Source: Prosthecobacter sp.
Lineage (GTDB): Bacteria > Verrucomicrobiota > Verrucomicrobiia > Verrucomicrobiales > Verrucomicrobiaceae
DNA: 5,182 bases
Direction of reading: 5' to 3'
NCBI GenBank assembly: GCA_020216965.1
Contig: JAIWOJ010000202.1
Location: 1 to 5,182, forward strand
The translations under genes and the position numbers were made by a program. The notes under the pieces are model-generated. The model had not been told where the DNA came from. It worked only from the letters and a program-made list of their open reading frames with translations, and did no database searches. Shown one piece after another: positions 1-5,182 of the stretch (positions are counted from its first letter, which is position 1; each line of letters starts with the position of its first letter).

Positions 1-13
1 CACACACTCATTC

Positions 14-40
14 TCTGCGTTTTCTGCGTCATCTGCGGTT
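14..40. repeat. Three tandem copies of a 9-nt TCTGCG-containing unit
   Basis: The hexamer TCTGCG occurs at 14-19, 23-28 and 32-37, exactly 9 nt apart, each followed by a variable trinucleotide (TTT, TCA, GTT). On the minus strand it reads as AACCGC followed by GCAG-rich boxes. Intergenic sequences of the same style (AACCGCAGA-GACGCAGA-type strings) are, from memory, dispersed in many copies in several bacterial genomes including Verrucomicrobiota; this could not be checked here. The unit is not part of any credible coding region and lies downstream of the peroxidase terminator. It is best read as a copy of a dispersed intergenic repeat. Function unknown. Confidence 0.5.
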
Positions 41-164
41 CTCTTCTCTGAATTTAGGGTTAATGCTTTCCTGCCATGTTGGCCGGATGGGTGGGCGAGC
101 CTGAAGCATGAAACAACCGAATTTTCGCCCCACGGAAGACCCAGGTAAAAACCCATCTCCCCAT

Positions 165-198
165 AAAAAACAACAGAGCCTCTTTCGAGACCCTGTTG
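165..198 (-). terminator. Intrinsic terminator of the peroxidase gene
   Basis: Read on the minus strand, positions 198-187 and 182-171 form a 12-bp stem closed by a GAAA tetraloop (186-183) and followed at once by six T residues (170-165). In the minus-strand RNA every position pairs, two of them as G-U wobbles. In the plus-strand RNA the same two positions become A-C mismatches, so the structure is built for leftward transcription. It lies 35 nt beyond the stop codon of the peroxidase gene at 234-785, which fits a monocistronic message ending here. Confidence 0.9.
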
Positions 199-233
199 TG
201 CGTGAAATGTAGGATTGGCGAGGATGAGTGGGA

Positions 234-785
234 TCACTTCGCGGCCAGTGCCTTTTCCACCGCCTCAATGACGCTGGGATCATCGGGCGTGGTGCGCGGC
301 TCAAAACGCTGAAGTGGCTTGCCATCGCGGCCGATCAGGAACTTGCCAAAGTTCCATTTCACATCGCCTGGGAAGGCACCGTCTTTCCCTGTCAGCGCGG
401 CATAGAGTGGATGCTGCTCCTCTCCTTTAACGTGCAGCTTGTCAAACATCGGGAAAGTCACGCTGTACTTCGTGGTGCAGAACATTTTGATCTCCTCATT
501 GCTGCCTGGCTCCTGGCCGCCAAAGTCATTGCAGGGAAAGCCGAGCACGGTGAAGCCCTGGTCCTTATACTTTTCGTGCAGAGCCTCCAGTTCCTTGTAT
601 TGCTTGGTGAGACCACACTTGGAGGCCACATTCACGACCAGTAGCACTTTGCCCTGGTAGGCTTTGAGGGAGGTGTCCTTGCCGTCAATGTCCTTCAAAG
701 GGATGTCGAGGATGGACTTTTCAGCCGCAGAGCAAAGGCCAACGGCGAGGGCAATGGTGAGGGTGAGGAGCAGTATTTTTTTCAT
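234..785 (-). CDS. Exported glutathione peroxidase family protein (2-Cys, probably thioredoxin-dependent)
   Basis: Encodes 183 residues of the glutathione peroxidase family, which reduces hydrogen peroxide and organic or lipid hydroperoxides. The N-terminus (MKK, then a hydrophobic stretch to about residue 17, then CSA-A) looks like a Sec signal peptide cleaved near residue 20-21, so the enzyme should act in the periplasm or outside the cell. The peroxidatic cysteine is Cys57 in NVASKCGLT, encoded by TGT, not a selenocysteine TGA. The family tetrad is complete: Cys57, Gln91 (GGQEPG), Trp144 and Asn145 (KWNFGKF). Cys85 sits in the conserved FPCNDFGG, and Cys103 in MFCTTKYS matches the resolving cysteine of plant and insect enzymes. 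Those use thioredoxin rather than glutathione, so the name glutathione peroxidase is probably biochemically misleading. The chain is the usual length of about 160 residues plus the leader. The ATG at 785 is chosen because it gives the signal peptide; no clear Shine-Dalgarno precedes it. It is divergent from the helicase gene and ends in the terminator at 165-198. Confidence 0.95.
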   Translation of the reverse strand: MKKILLLTLTIALAVGLCSAAEKSILDIPLKDIDGKDTSLKAYQGKVLLVVNVASKCGLTKQYKELEALHEKYKDQGFTVLGFPCNDFGGQEPGSNEEIKMFCTTKYSVTFPMFDKLHVKGEEQHPLYAALTGKDGAFPGDVKWNFGKFLIGRDGKPLQRFEPRTTPDDPSVIEAVEKALAAK

Positions 786-832
786 GGTTCAGGGAAGATT
801 GGTAGGAGACGATGGAGGAGAGGGGAACTTTC

Positions 833-853
833 AACCGCGGAGATCAAACGCAG
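833..853 (+). repeat. Possible degenerate second copy of the left-edge repeat
   Basis: The plus strand here starts with AACCGC and ends with AAACGCAG. Both boxes also occur, in the same order, on the minus strand of the repeat at 14-40, with a spacer of 7 nt here against 12 nt there. The two copies would therefore lie in opposite orientation either side of the peroxidase gene. The match is short and partial, so this could be chance similarity in GC-rich intergenic DNA. Confidence 0.25.
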
Positions 854-885
854 GCGCGCCCCTGAGCGGACGCGGAAAAAGTTTT

Positions 886-909
886 CGGCTCCCACCTTGC
901 CCTGAGCCG
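886..909. promoter_or_regulatory. Inverted repeat in the peroxidase/helicase divergent spacer
   Basis: CGGCTC (886-891) and GAGCCG (904-909) are perfect 6-bp inverted arms separated by 12 nt, ending 24 nt before the helicase start codon. Immediately to the left lies the near-palindrome GAAAAAGTTTTC (875-886). Together they could form an operator for the divergent pair or a hairpin in the helicase leader RNA. I could not find a convincing -35/-10 pair for either gene in 786-933, so the role is a guess. Confidence 0.3.
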
Positions 910-933
910 TGGCATTCGTAACGCAGGCTGATC

Positions 934-3435
934 TTGCTTCCCTCCATCAACAGCCTCAAGCTCCCCGACACCTGGCAGCACCAGGCGGTGAACCTTCTCC
1001 GTGAAGGCTGCGATGTGGTGGTGAGCGCGCCCACCGGCGCGGGCAAGACCTACATCTTTGAGCTGCTGCACCAATCCCGCGCCCTGCGCGGCCAGGCCGT
1101 TTACACGGTGCCGACACGAGCGCTGGCGAACGATAAATACGCCGAATGGAAAGAAGCGAAATGGGATGTGGGCATCGCCACCGGGGATGTCTCGGAAAAC
1201 GTCGGCGCGCCGGTGCTGGTGGCGACGCTGGAAACACAGCTAGAAAGGCTGGTGCGCGGGGAGGGACCAGCGCTGCTGGTGATCGACGAATATCAAATGA
1301 TCGGCGACAGCCAGCGCGGCGCGCACTATGAGGCCGCCATCGCCCTGGCCCCGCAGGACACGCGGCTGCTGCTACTGAGCGGCTCTGTGGCGAATCCCGA
1401 GGACGTGGTGGCCTGGATGCGGTGCCTGGCCCGCAGGGCGGAGGTGGTGATGACCAAGGAGCGGCCCGTGCCGCTAGATGAGACGCCCTGGGAAACGCTA
1501 CCGCAGCGCATGGCGCGGCACTTTGATCATTTCTGGCCGAAATTCGCCGCCGCCGTGATGCTGGCTGACCTCGCCCCCTTGCTGATTTTTTCCCCACGCC
1601 GCAAGGAGGCTGAAAACATCGCGCGCCGCCTAGCAGCTGACCTGCCCGCCGGTGATCCACTGGAGCTGACACCAGAGCAGCGCGCGGTCTGCGGCAAGGA
1701 TCTGGCAAACCTACTGGAAAAACGCATCGCCTACCACCACAGCGGCCTCAGCTATGCGGCGCGCGCGGGCGTGATCGAGCCCCTGGCGAAGGCGGGCCAA
1801 CTGCGCGTCATCGCTGCCACCATGGGCCTGGCGGCAGGCATCAACTTTTCCGTCCGCAGCGTGCATGTGGCCGCGACGACCTTCCACGACGGCAAAAGTG
1901 AGCACAAGCTGGCCCCCGATGAACTGCTACAGATGTATGGCCGCGCCGGCAGACGCGGGCTGGATGAGCGCGGCTATGTCGTCACCACGCGGCAGAGCCC
2001 TTCCCTCTTTGATGCGCGGCCTGCCCGTCTGCACCGTAGCAGCCTGCTCGCCTGGCCTATCTTTCTGCGCGTGATGAAGCACGCAGCACAGACTCAGCAC
2101 AACCCCTTTGAAGCGGCGGAAAAATTCGCCCAGCGCCTCTTTGCCAAGTCTCCGCCGCTGCTCGGCCTGGAGGCAGAGGTGCCCCAAGGCGCTCTGCAAG
2201 GTGCCATGCAGGAAGCAAAGGCGCTCTTTGGCCTTGAGGCCACGGAGCGGCAGTTTTTCAACTCACGCGGCGAATGGCAGCGCAGGCCCAGCCTGCCGCC
2301 GGAATGGCTGCCGCTCGGCCAAGCATGGATCGCTAGCGTGGACAAGATCGCCCCCGCTCTCAGCGTGCCTGCCCTTCTGGCAGGCTTTGCCCATGGCATC
2401 GGGCGGGTGGGCAAAATCGAAAAGGACCGCTACGGCGTGGAGATCCCCCTGGGCAGCCGCATCGAAGAGCTGCCCGGCCTCGTGAGACCCACCAAAAACC
2501 TCCGCCGCCTGCTGAAGCTGCCGCGCAAACTGGAAACGCTCGCCGTGGAGGAGGTGGAAATCCTACACGCCCAGCAGCTCGCCCAGGCGCTGCGAGACTC
2601 TTACCAAAACGAGCACGAAACCCAGGGGCCGCCCATGCTACGGAACAAAAAAAAAAAAGAAGGGCTGGTCTTTGCCGTGTTTGACCTCGCCCAGCTCACT
2701 GTGCCAGTGCTGCGGGATGCCCACGGTGTGCCGATTTACCGCCCGCAGGAGCGCACCCAGGCCGTGCGGCATGACACTGGCGTTCATGGGCCCGACCTCA
2801 CTACCGCAGACCGCCAGCCGCGCGCAGGCTCGCCGATCCATGCCTGGCGCTCCCTGGGGCTCATCAATGAAAACGGCGTCCCGACCCGACGCGGGGAGAT
2901 TTTCTCCTTCTTCCAAGGCGGAGAGGGGCTCAGCATCGCCGCCGCTCTCGAAGATGAAGGCTATCCCATCGACGACCTCGTGCGCCATCTGGCGAACCTA
3001 CGCGGCGGCACCAAGTTTGACCTAGCCGTTTCCTGCGACAGCGAGCGCCTCGGCGCGGTATCGCGCAACACCTTTGGCTTCATCAACCATCATGGCTACC
3101 TAGAGAGCGGCCTGCCGCCAGACTACGGCGATGGCACCGCCGAGCTGCTGGAGGCCATGCTGCATCCAGAAAAAAGCGGCGACCGCGATCTGCGCCCCGC
3201 CGAGGTAGCCGAGGGGGACATCTCCCGCGCTTACATCGAGTGGCTGAGCCTCCTGCGCCACATCGTCCACGCCCCACAGCATCCCTGGAGGCGCTGGCAG
3301 TCGCTTCAGGAGGAGTGCGCGCGCGTGTTAAAACACCACGGCAAGGCCCTGCGGCACCTCTTTTACCTAGACCTACCGCCGCTAACGAACAAACAGCGCC
3401 ACGGCAAGACCCGCCACCACCTGCTGGTGCGCTGA
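934..3435 (+). CDS. Ski2/Mtr4-like DExH-box (DEYQ) superfamily 2 helicase with uncharacterised C-terminal half
   Basis: An 833-residue superfamily 2 ATPase. Residues 1-350 hold both RecA-like lobes: a Q-like WQHQ near 14-17, Walker A APTGAGKT (32-39), PTRAL (60-64), motif II DEYQ (118-121), motif III SGS (149-151), LIFSPRR (217-223), AYHHSGL (266-272), motif V ATMGLAAGINFS (295-306) and motif VI QMYGRAGRRGLDERG (333-347). The HHSGL and GRAGRRG signatures place it in the Ski2-like group, whose members unwind RNA or DNA. Residues from about 351 carry no domain I can name; 636-691 (LGLINENGVPTRRGE followed by helices) looks like a winged-helix or ratchet-type segment, and the last 40 residues are rich in Arg, Lys and His, suggesting nucleic-acid contact. 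Substrate and role are unknown. TTG at 934 is the only reasonable start: a TAA in frame at 919-921 closes the frame upstream, and the next usable starts would cut into the core. Only a weak AGG (925-927) precedes it. Codons 572-575 are a run of 12 A residues. No signal peptide, so cytoplasmic. Confidence 0.9.
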   Translation: MLPSINSLKLPDTWQHQAVNLLREGCDVVVSAPTGAGKTYIFELLHQSRALRGQAVYTVPTRALANDKYAEWKEAKWDVGIATGDVSENVGAPVLVATLETQLERLVRGEGPALLVIDEYQMIGDSQRGAHYEAAIALAPQDTRLLLLSGSVANPEDVVAWMRCLARRAEVVMTKERPVPLDETPWETLPQRMARHFDHFWPKFAAAVMLADLAPLLIFSPRRKEAENIARRLAADLPAGDPLELTPEQRAVCGKDLANLLEKRIAYHHSGLSYAARAGVIEPLAKAGQLRVIAATMGLAAGINFSVRSVHVAATTFHDGKSEHKLAPDELLQMYGRAGRRGLDERGYVVTTRQSPSLFDARPARLHRSSLLAWPIFLRVMKHAAQTQHNPFEAAEKFAQRLFAKSPPLLGLEAEVPQGALQGAMQEAKALFGLEATERQFFNSRGEWQRRPSLPPEWLPLGQAWIASVDKIAPALSVPALLAGFAHGIGRVGKIEKDRYGVEIPLGSRIEELPGLVRPTKNLRRLLKLPRKLETLAVEEVEILHAQQLAQALRDSYQNEHETQGPPMLRNKKKKEGLVFAVFDLAQLTVPVLRDAHGVPIYRPQERTQAVRHDTGVHGPDLTTADRQPRAGSPIHAWRSLGLINENGVPTRRGEIFSFFQGGEGLSIAAALEDEGYPIDDLVRHLANLRGGTKFDLAVSCDSERLGAVSRNTFGFINHHGYLESGLPPDYGDGTAELLEAMLHPEKSGDRDLRPAEVAEGDISRAYIEWLSLLRHIVHAPQHPWRRWQSLQEECARVLKHHGKALRHLFYLDLPPLTNKQRHGKTRHHLLVR
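2647..2658 (+). repeat. Homopolymeric A12 tract inside the helicase gene
   Basis: Twelve consecutive A residues encode Lys572-Lys575 in an otherwise GC-rich gene. The reading frame is intact on both sides with exactly 12. One extra A would bring a TGA into frame at 2682-2684, cutting the protein at about residue 583 after the helicase core. One A fewer would shift into a frame that stays open to 3025. Long A tracts are known sites of polymerase slippage. Whether slippage happens here is inference. Confidence 0.85.
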
Positions 3436-3457
3436 AACTCACGATGCCCCTGCGGCT

Positions 3458-4777
3458 TTAGGCATTCACCCGCTTCTTGGCAGGCTTCACGACATAGGGT
3501 GTGAATTTGGACTCAAAGCGCTTGGAAATCACGCACTGCAAGTCCGCCACGCCGCGCTCATAGTCCTCCGAGAGCACCTTGCCCTGCTCATGCAGAAAGG
3601 CCACGAGGTCCATGCGGCTCAGCGGGATGCTCAGGTCCAGGCGCACCACGCGGTCGATCAACATGTCGTGGATGCGGTGGAAGAGGTCGTCCATGCCCTG
3701 GCCCGTGTGCACGGAGATCAGCACCGCCTCTGGGAACTGTCGCTTCAGCTCCAGCAGGCGCGCGTCATCCACCAGGTCCACCTTGTTCAGCGCCAGCAGC
3801 ACGCGCTTGTCGCCCGCGCCCAGCTCGCCCAGCACCTGCGTGGTGGTTTGGTAAAACTCCTGCGCCTGGGAGGAGCTGGCATCCACCACATGGATGAGGA
3901 AATCAGCCAGCACCGCCTCTTCCAGCGTGGCGCGGAAGCTCTGCACCAGGTCGTGCGGCAGATTGCGGATGAAGCCCACCGTATCCGTCAGCAGCAGCGC
4001 CTGACCGTCCGGCAGCTCCAGCCGCCGCGTGGTCGTGTCCAGCGTGGCAAAGAGCTTGTCCTCCGCCAGCACGCTGGCTTGGGTCAGGCGGTTGAGCAGA
4101 CTGGATTTACCCGCGTTGGTGTAGCCCACGATGGCAGCATGGGGCAGCGGCACGCGGCTGCGCTCCTTGCGCATCGTATCGCGCTGGCGCTTCACCTCCT
4201 CCAGCTCCGCCTTCACGCGGTCTAGCCGCTTGTAGGCCAGGCGGCGGTCCACCTCCAACTGCGTCTCCCCTTCCCCACGCGCTGCGCCTGCGCCGCCCAT
4301 GCCGCCGCCCGCGCCGCCGCCCTGGCGGTCCAGGTGCGCCCACATGCGCGTCAGGCGGGGGATGGAGTATTCCAGCCGCGCCAGCTCCACCTGCAGGCGG
4401 GCCTCCCGCGTCTGCGCGCGCATGTTGAAGATGTCCAAAATCACCTCATGACGGTCGATCACGCACAGGCCCGCATCCCCCTCCCACGCGCGCTGCTGCG
4501 CCGGGGATAGCTCGTTGTCAAAGACGATGCACTCCGCCTCCAGCTCTTTCGCCTTGGCGATCAGCTCAGCCGTCTTGCCTTTGCCGATCAGGTGCCGTGG
4601 CGTGATTTCACGGGCAAAGACCAGCTCCGTGGCCACCACCTGGATGCCCAGCGTCTCCACCAGCTCCTTGAGCTCGGTCAGCAGCTCCCGCGCCTCGTCC
4701 GCCTTGCGACGGTCAAAGTAGGCACCGATAAGGAAGGCCTTCTCGACCTGTTGGGGCTTTTCCCGAATATCAAACAT
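3458..4777 (-). CDS. hflX: GTPase HflX, ribosome-associated
   Basis: A 439-residue HflX, a translational GTPase that binds the 50S subunit and, in characterised bacteria, splits stalled or idle 70S ribosomes under stress. Residues 1-150 are the N-terminal HflX domain (ELVFAREITPRHLIGKGK, then IVFDNELSPAQQR). It is followed by a Gly/Ala-rich loop (153-167) leading into the family motif GEGETQLE (168-175) and a charged helical, probably coiled-coil, stretch (176-208). The G domain follows: G1 GYTNAGKSS (218-226), G2 TLDTTTR (245-251), G3 DTVGF (265-269), G4 NKVD (331-334), G5 SVHTGQG (355-361). A C-terminal domain ends at 439. Length is normal for the family. The ATG at 4777 is preceded by AAGGGAG (4788-4782), the best Shine-Dalgarno in the window. 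Unlike the gamma-proteobacterial hfq-hflX-hflKC arrangement, no partner gene is adjacent. It converges on the helicase gene with a 22-bp gap. The Gly-rich loop is longer than usual. Confidence 0.97.
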   Translation of the reverse strand: MFDIREKPQQVEKAFLIGAYFDRRKADEARELLTELKELVETLGIQVVATELVFAREITPRHLIGKGKTAELIAKAKELEAECIVFDNELSPAQQRAWEGDAGLCVIDRHEVILDIFNMRAQTREARLQVELARLEYSIPRLTRMWAHLDRQGGGAGGGMGGAGAARGEGETQLEVDRRLAYKRLDRVKAELEEVKRQRDTMRKERSRVPLPHAAIVGYTNAGKSSLLNRLTQASVLAEDKLFATLDTTTRRLELPDGQALLLTDTVGFIRNLPHDLVQSFRATLEEAVLADFLIHVVDASSSQAQEFYQTTTQVLGELGAGDKRVLLALNKVDLVDDARLLELKRQFPEAVLISVHTGQGMDDLFHRIHDMLIDRVVRLDLSIPLSRMDLVAFLHEQGKVLSEDYERGVADLQCVISKRFESKFTPYVVKPAKKRVNA

Positions 4778-4781
4778 CCAT

Positions 4782-4788
4782 CTCCCTT
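4782..4788 (-). promoter_or_regulatory. Ribosome binding site of hflX
   Basis: On the minus strand AAGGGAG lies 4 nt before the ATG at 4777. It supports that start codon and contrasts with the other three genes here, which have weak or no Shine-Dalgarno sequences. Confidence 0.65.
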
Positions 4789-4797
4789 AGCGCGCTA
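4788..4797. promoter_or_regulatory. 10-bp perfect palindrome TAGCGCGCTA upstream of hflX
   Basis: TAGCGCGCTA reads the same on both strands and abuts the hflX ribosome binding site. Having no loop, it cannot form a simple hairpin, so if functional it would more likely be a protein-binding site close to the hflX start. Chance occurrence is possible, since alternating GC is common in this DNA. Confidence 0.25.
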
Positions 4798-4825
4798 GGC
4801 CCTGCTTGCCAACCCCGCAGAGCAA

Positions 4826-4873
4826 GGAGGCAAAGAGAACACCGCTGCCCAAAATTTCACCCATCTTGCCTCC
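4826..4873. promoter_or_regulatory. 8-bp inverted repeat in the hflX/DUF1080 divergent spacer
   Basis: GGAGGCAA (4826-4833) and TTGCCTCC (4866-4873) are perfect inverted arms separated by 32 nt, in the middle of the 146-bp spacer between two divergent genes. Arms this far apart suit two operator half-sites better than a terminator. No run of T follows on either strand. No credible promoter hexamers could be assigned nearby. Low confidence. Confidence 0.2.
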
Positions 4874-4923
4874 CCAAAAAGTCCGTGATGGAGCCGCCGC
4901 TCTGATGACGTTTTTTGCTGCCC

Positions 4924-5182
4924 ATGAAAACCCGGATTTTACTCCCCCTCCTCGCCTCCCTGCTGTCCCCTGCCCTGCTGCCTGCTGAAGAAGGCTGGCA
5001 GGAGTGGTTCAAAGACGGCCTCGGCTCTGATGCCCAGATCGTCAGCGGCCAGGCTACCTACAAGGTGGAAAACGGCGTGCTCATCGGCACCACCACCGAA
5101 GGCAGCCCCAACACCTTTCTGGTGAAAGGTCCCTTCAAGGACTTCGAGCTGCAATTCGAGGTGCTGGTGGACAATGAGCTAA
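4924..5182 (+). CDS. Secreted DUF1080 (3-keto-disaccharide hydrolase-type) protein, 5' part only
   Basis: The frame opens with ATG at 4924 and is still open when the window ends, giving 86 complete codons. Residues 1-21 form a typical Sec signal peptide (MKTR, then a Leu-rich stretch, then LPA before EEG). The mature part follows the start of the DUF1080/PF06439 fold: WQEWFKDGLG (25-34), then TYKVENGVLIGTT (45-57), SPNTFLV (61-67) and FKDFELQFEVLVDNEL (71-86), which leads towards the family's conserved NSG segment just beyond the edge. Members have a concanavalin/laminin-G-like beta-sandwich; some hydrolyse 3-keto-glycosides, others are uncharacterised. They are very numerous in Verrucomicrobiota and Planctomycetota, usually exported and linked to glycan breakdown. 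No Shine-Dalgarno is visible before the ATG; a T6 run lies at 4911-4916. The start is supported by the signal peptide. Which further domains follow cannot be seen. Confidence 0.88.
   Translation, partial: MKTRILLPLLASLLSPALLPAEEGWQEWFKDGLGSDAQIVSGQATYKVENGVLIGTTTEGSPNTFLVKGPFKDFELQFEVLVDNEL

Noticed and set aside
63..109. Inverted repeat ATGCTT/AAGCAT
   Set aside because: Six ordinary base pairs around a 35-nt interior with no run of T; not distinguishable from chance.
29..325. A 98-codon minus-strand frame running from the peroxidase gene to the left edge
   Set aside because: It starts inside the peroxidase gene in another frame and would run straight through the intrinsic terminator. The sequence shows no domain.
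615..617. Selenocysteine at the peroxidase active site
   Set aside because: The codon at residue 57 is TGT (cysteine), so no UGA recoding or SECIS element is needed.
786..933. Sigma-70-type promoters for the peroxidase and helicase genes
   Set aside because: TTGCCC (897-902) and, on the minus strand, TTGAAA (834-829) resemble -35 boxes, but no acceptable -10 box lies at a proper distance.
956..1708. A 250-codon open frame antisense to the helicase
   Set aside because: The helicase on the plus strand has every motif. The antisense product is Arg/Ala/Pro/Ser-rich low-complexity sequence, as expected from a high-GC shadow frame.
2672..3025. A 117-codon plus-strand frame inside the helicase, as a separate overlapping gene
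   Set aside because: Its product is Ser/Pro/Arg-rich with no motif. It matters only as the frame entered if one A were lost from the A12 tract.
3590..4225. A 211-codon plus-strand frame opposite hflX
   Set aside because: It is rich in His, Gln, Leu and Arg with no recognisable motif, and hflX on the minus strand is unambiguous.
4806..4988. A 60-codon plus-strand frame before the DUF1080 gene
   Set aside because: It overlaps the start of the DUF1080 gene in a different frame, and its product is a Pro-rich string with no features. The frame from 4924 has a signal peptide and family motifs.
1..5182. Mobile element, CRISPR array, defence cassette, tRNA or rRNA
   Set aside because: No transposase, integrase, terminal inverted repeats with target duplications, regularly spaced repeat array or RNA gene was seen. 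The helicase stands alone without a nuclease or other typical defence partner.

Overview
The window looks like an ordinary chromosomal stretch of a GC-rich Gram-negative bacterium, most likely a member of the Verrucomicrobiota (a Prosthecobacter- or Verrucomicrobium-like genome) or a related PVC lineage. This assignment is inference. It rests on the DUF1080/3-keto-disaccharide hydrolase-type secreted protein at the right edge (a family greatly expanded in Verrucomicrobiota and Planctomycetota), the exported glutathione peroxidase, weak or absent Shine-Dalgarno sequences on three of the four genes, and the type of intergenic repeat at the left edge. No rRNA or other marker gene is present to confirm it.

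Layout from left to right: 1-164 is non-coding and holds a short tandem repeat of a 9-nt unit (14-40). At 165-198 lies a very good intrinsic terminator for leftward transcription. 234-785 (minus) is an exported thiol peroxidase of the glutathione peroxidase family. 786-933 is the divergent intergenic region, with inverted repeats. 934-3435 (plus) is a large Ski2/Mtr4-like DExH-box helicase with an uncharacterised C-terminal half; a run of 12 A residues interrupts its coding sequence near codon 575. Only 22 bp separate it from the convergent gene 3458-4777 (minus), the ribosome-associated GTPase HflX. 4778-4923 is a second divergent intergenic region with a palindrome and an inverted repeat. 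4924 to the right edge (plus) is the 5' part of a secreted DUF1080 protein, cut by the window end.

The strands alternate -,+,-,+, so no two neighbours are co-directional and the window contains no operon. Each gene must be transcribed on its own or from a divergent promoter region, and neighbourhood says nothing reliable about the helicase's job. A loose stress and RNA theme (peroxidase, RNA-helicase-like protein, ribosome-splitting GTPase) may be coincidence.

I see no mobile element, CRISPR array, defence cassette, tRNA or rRNA. The features most worth a second look are the helicase family itself (DEYQ motif II plus about 480 residues with no domain I can name) and its A12 tract, which could act as a slippage or phase-variation switch.
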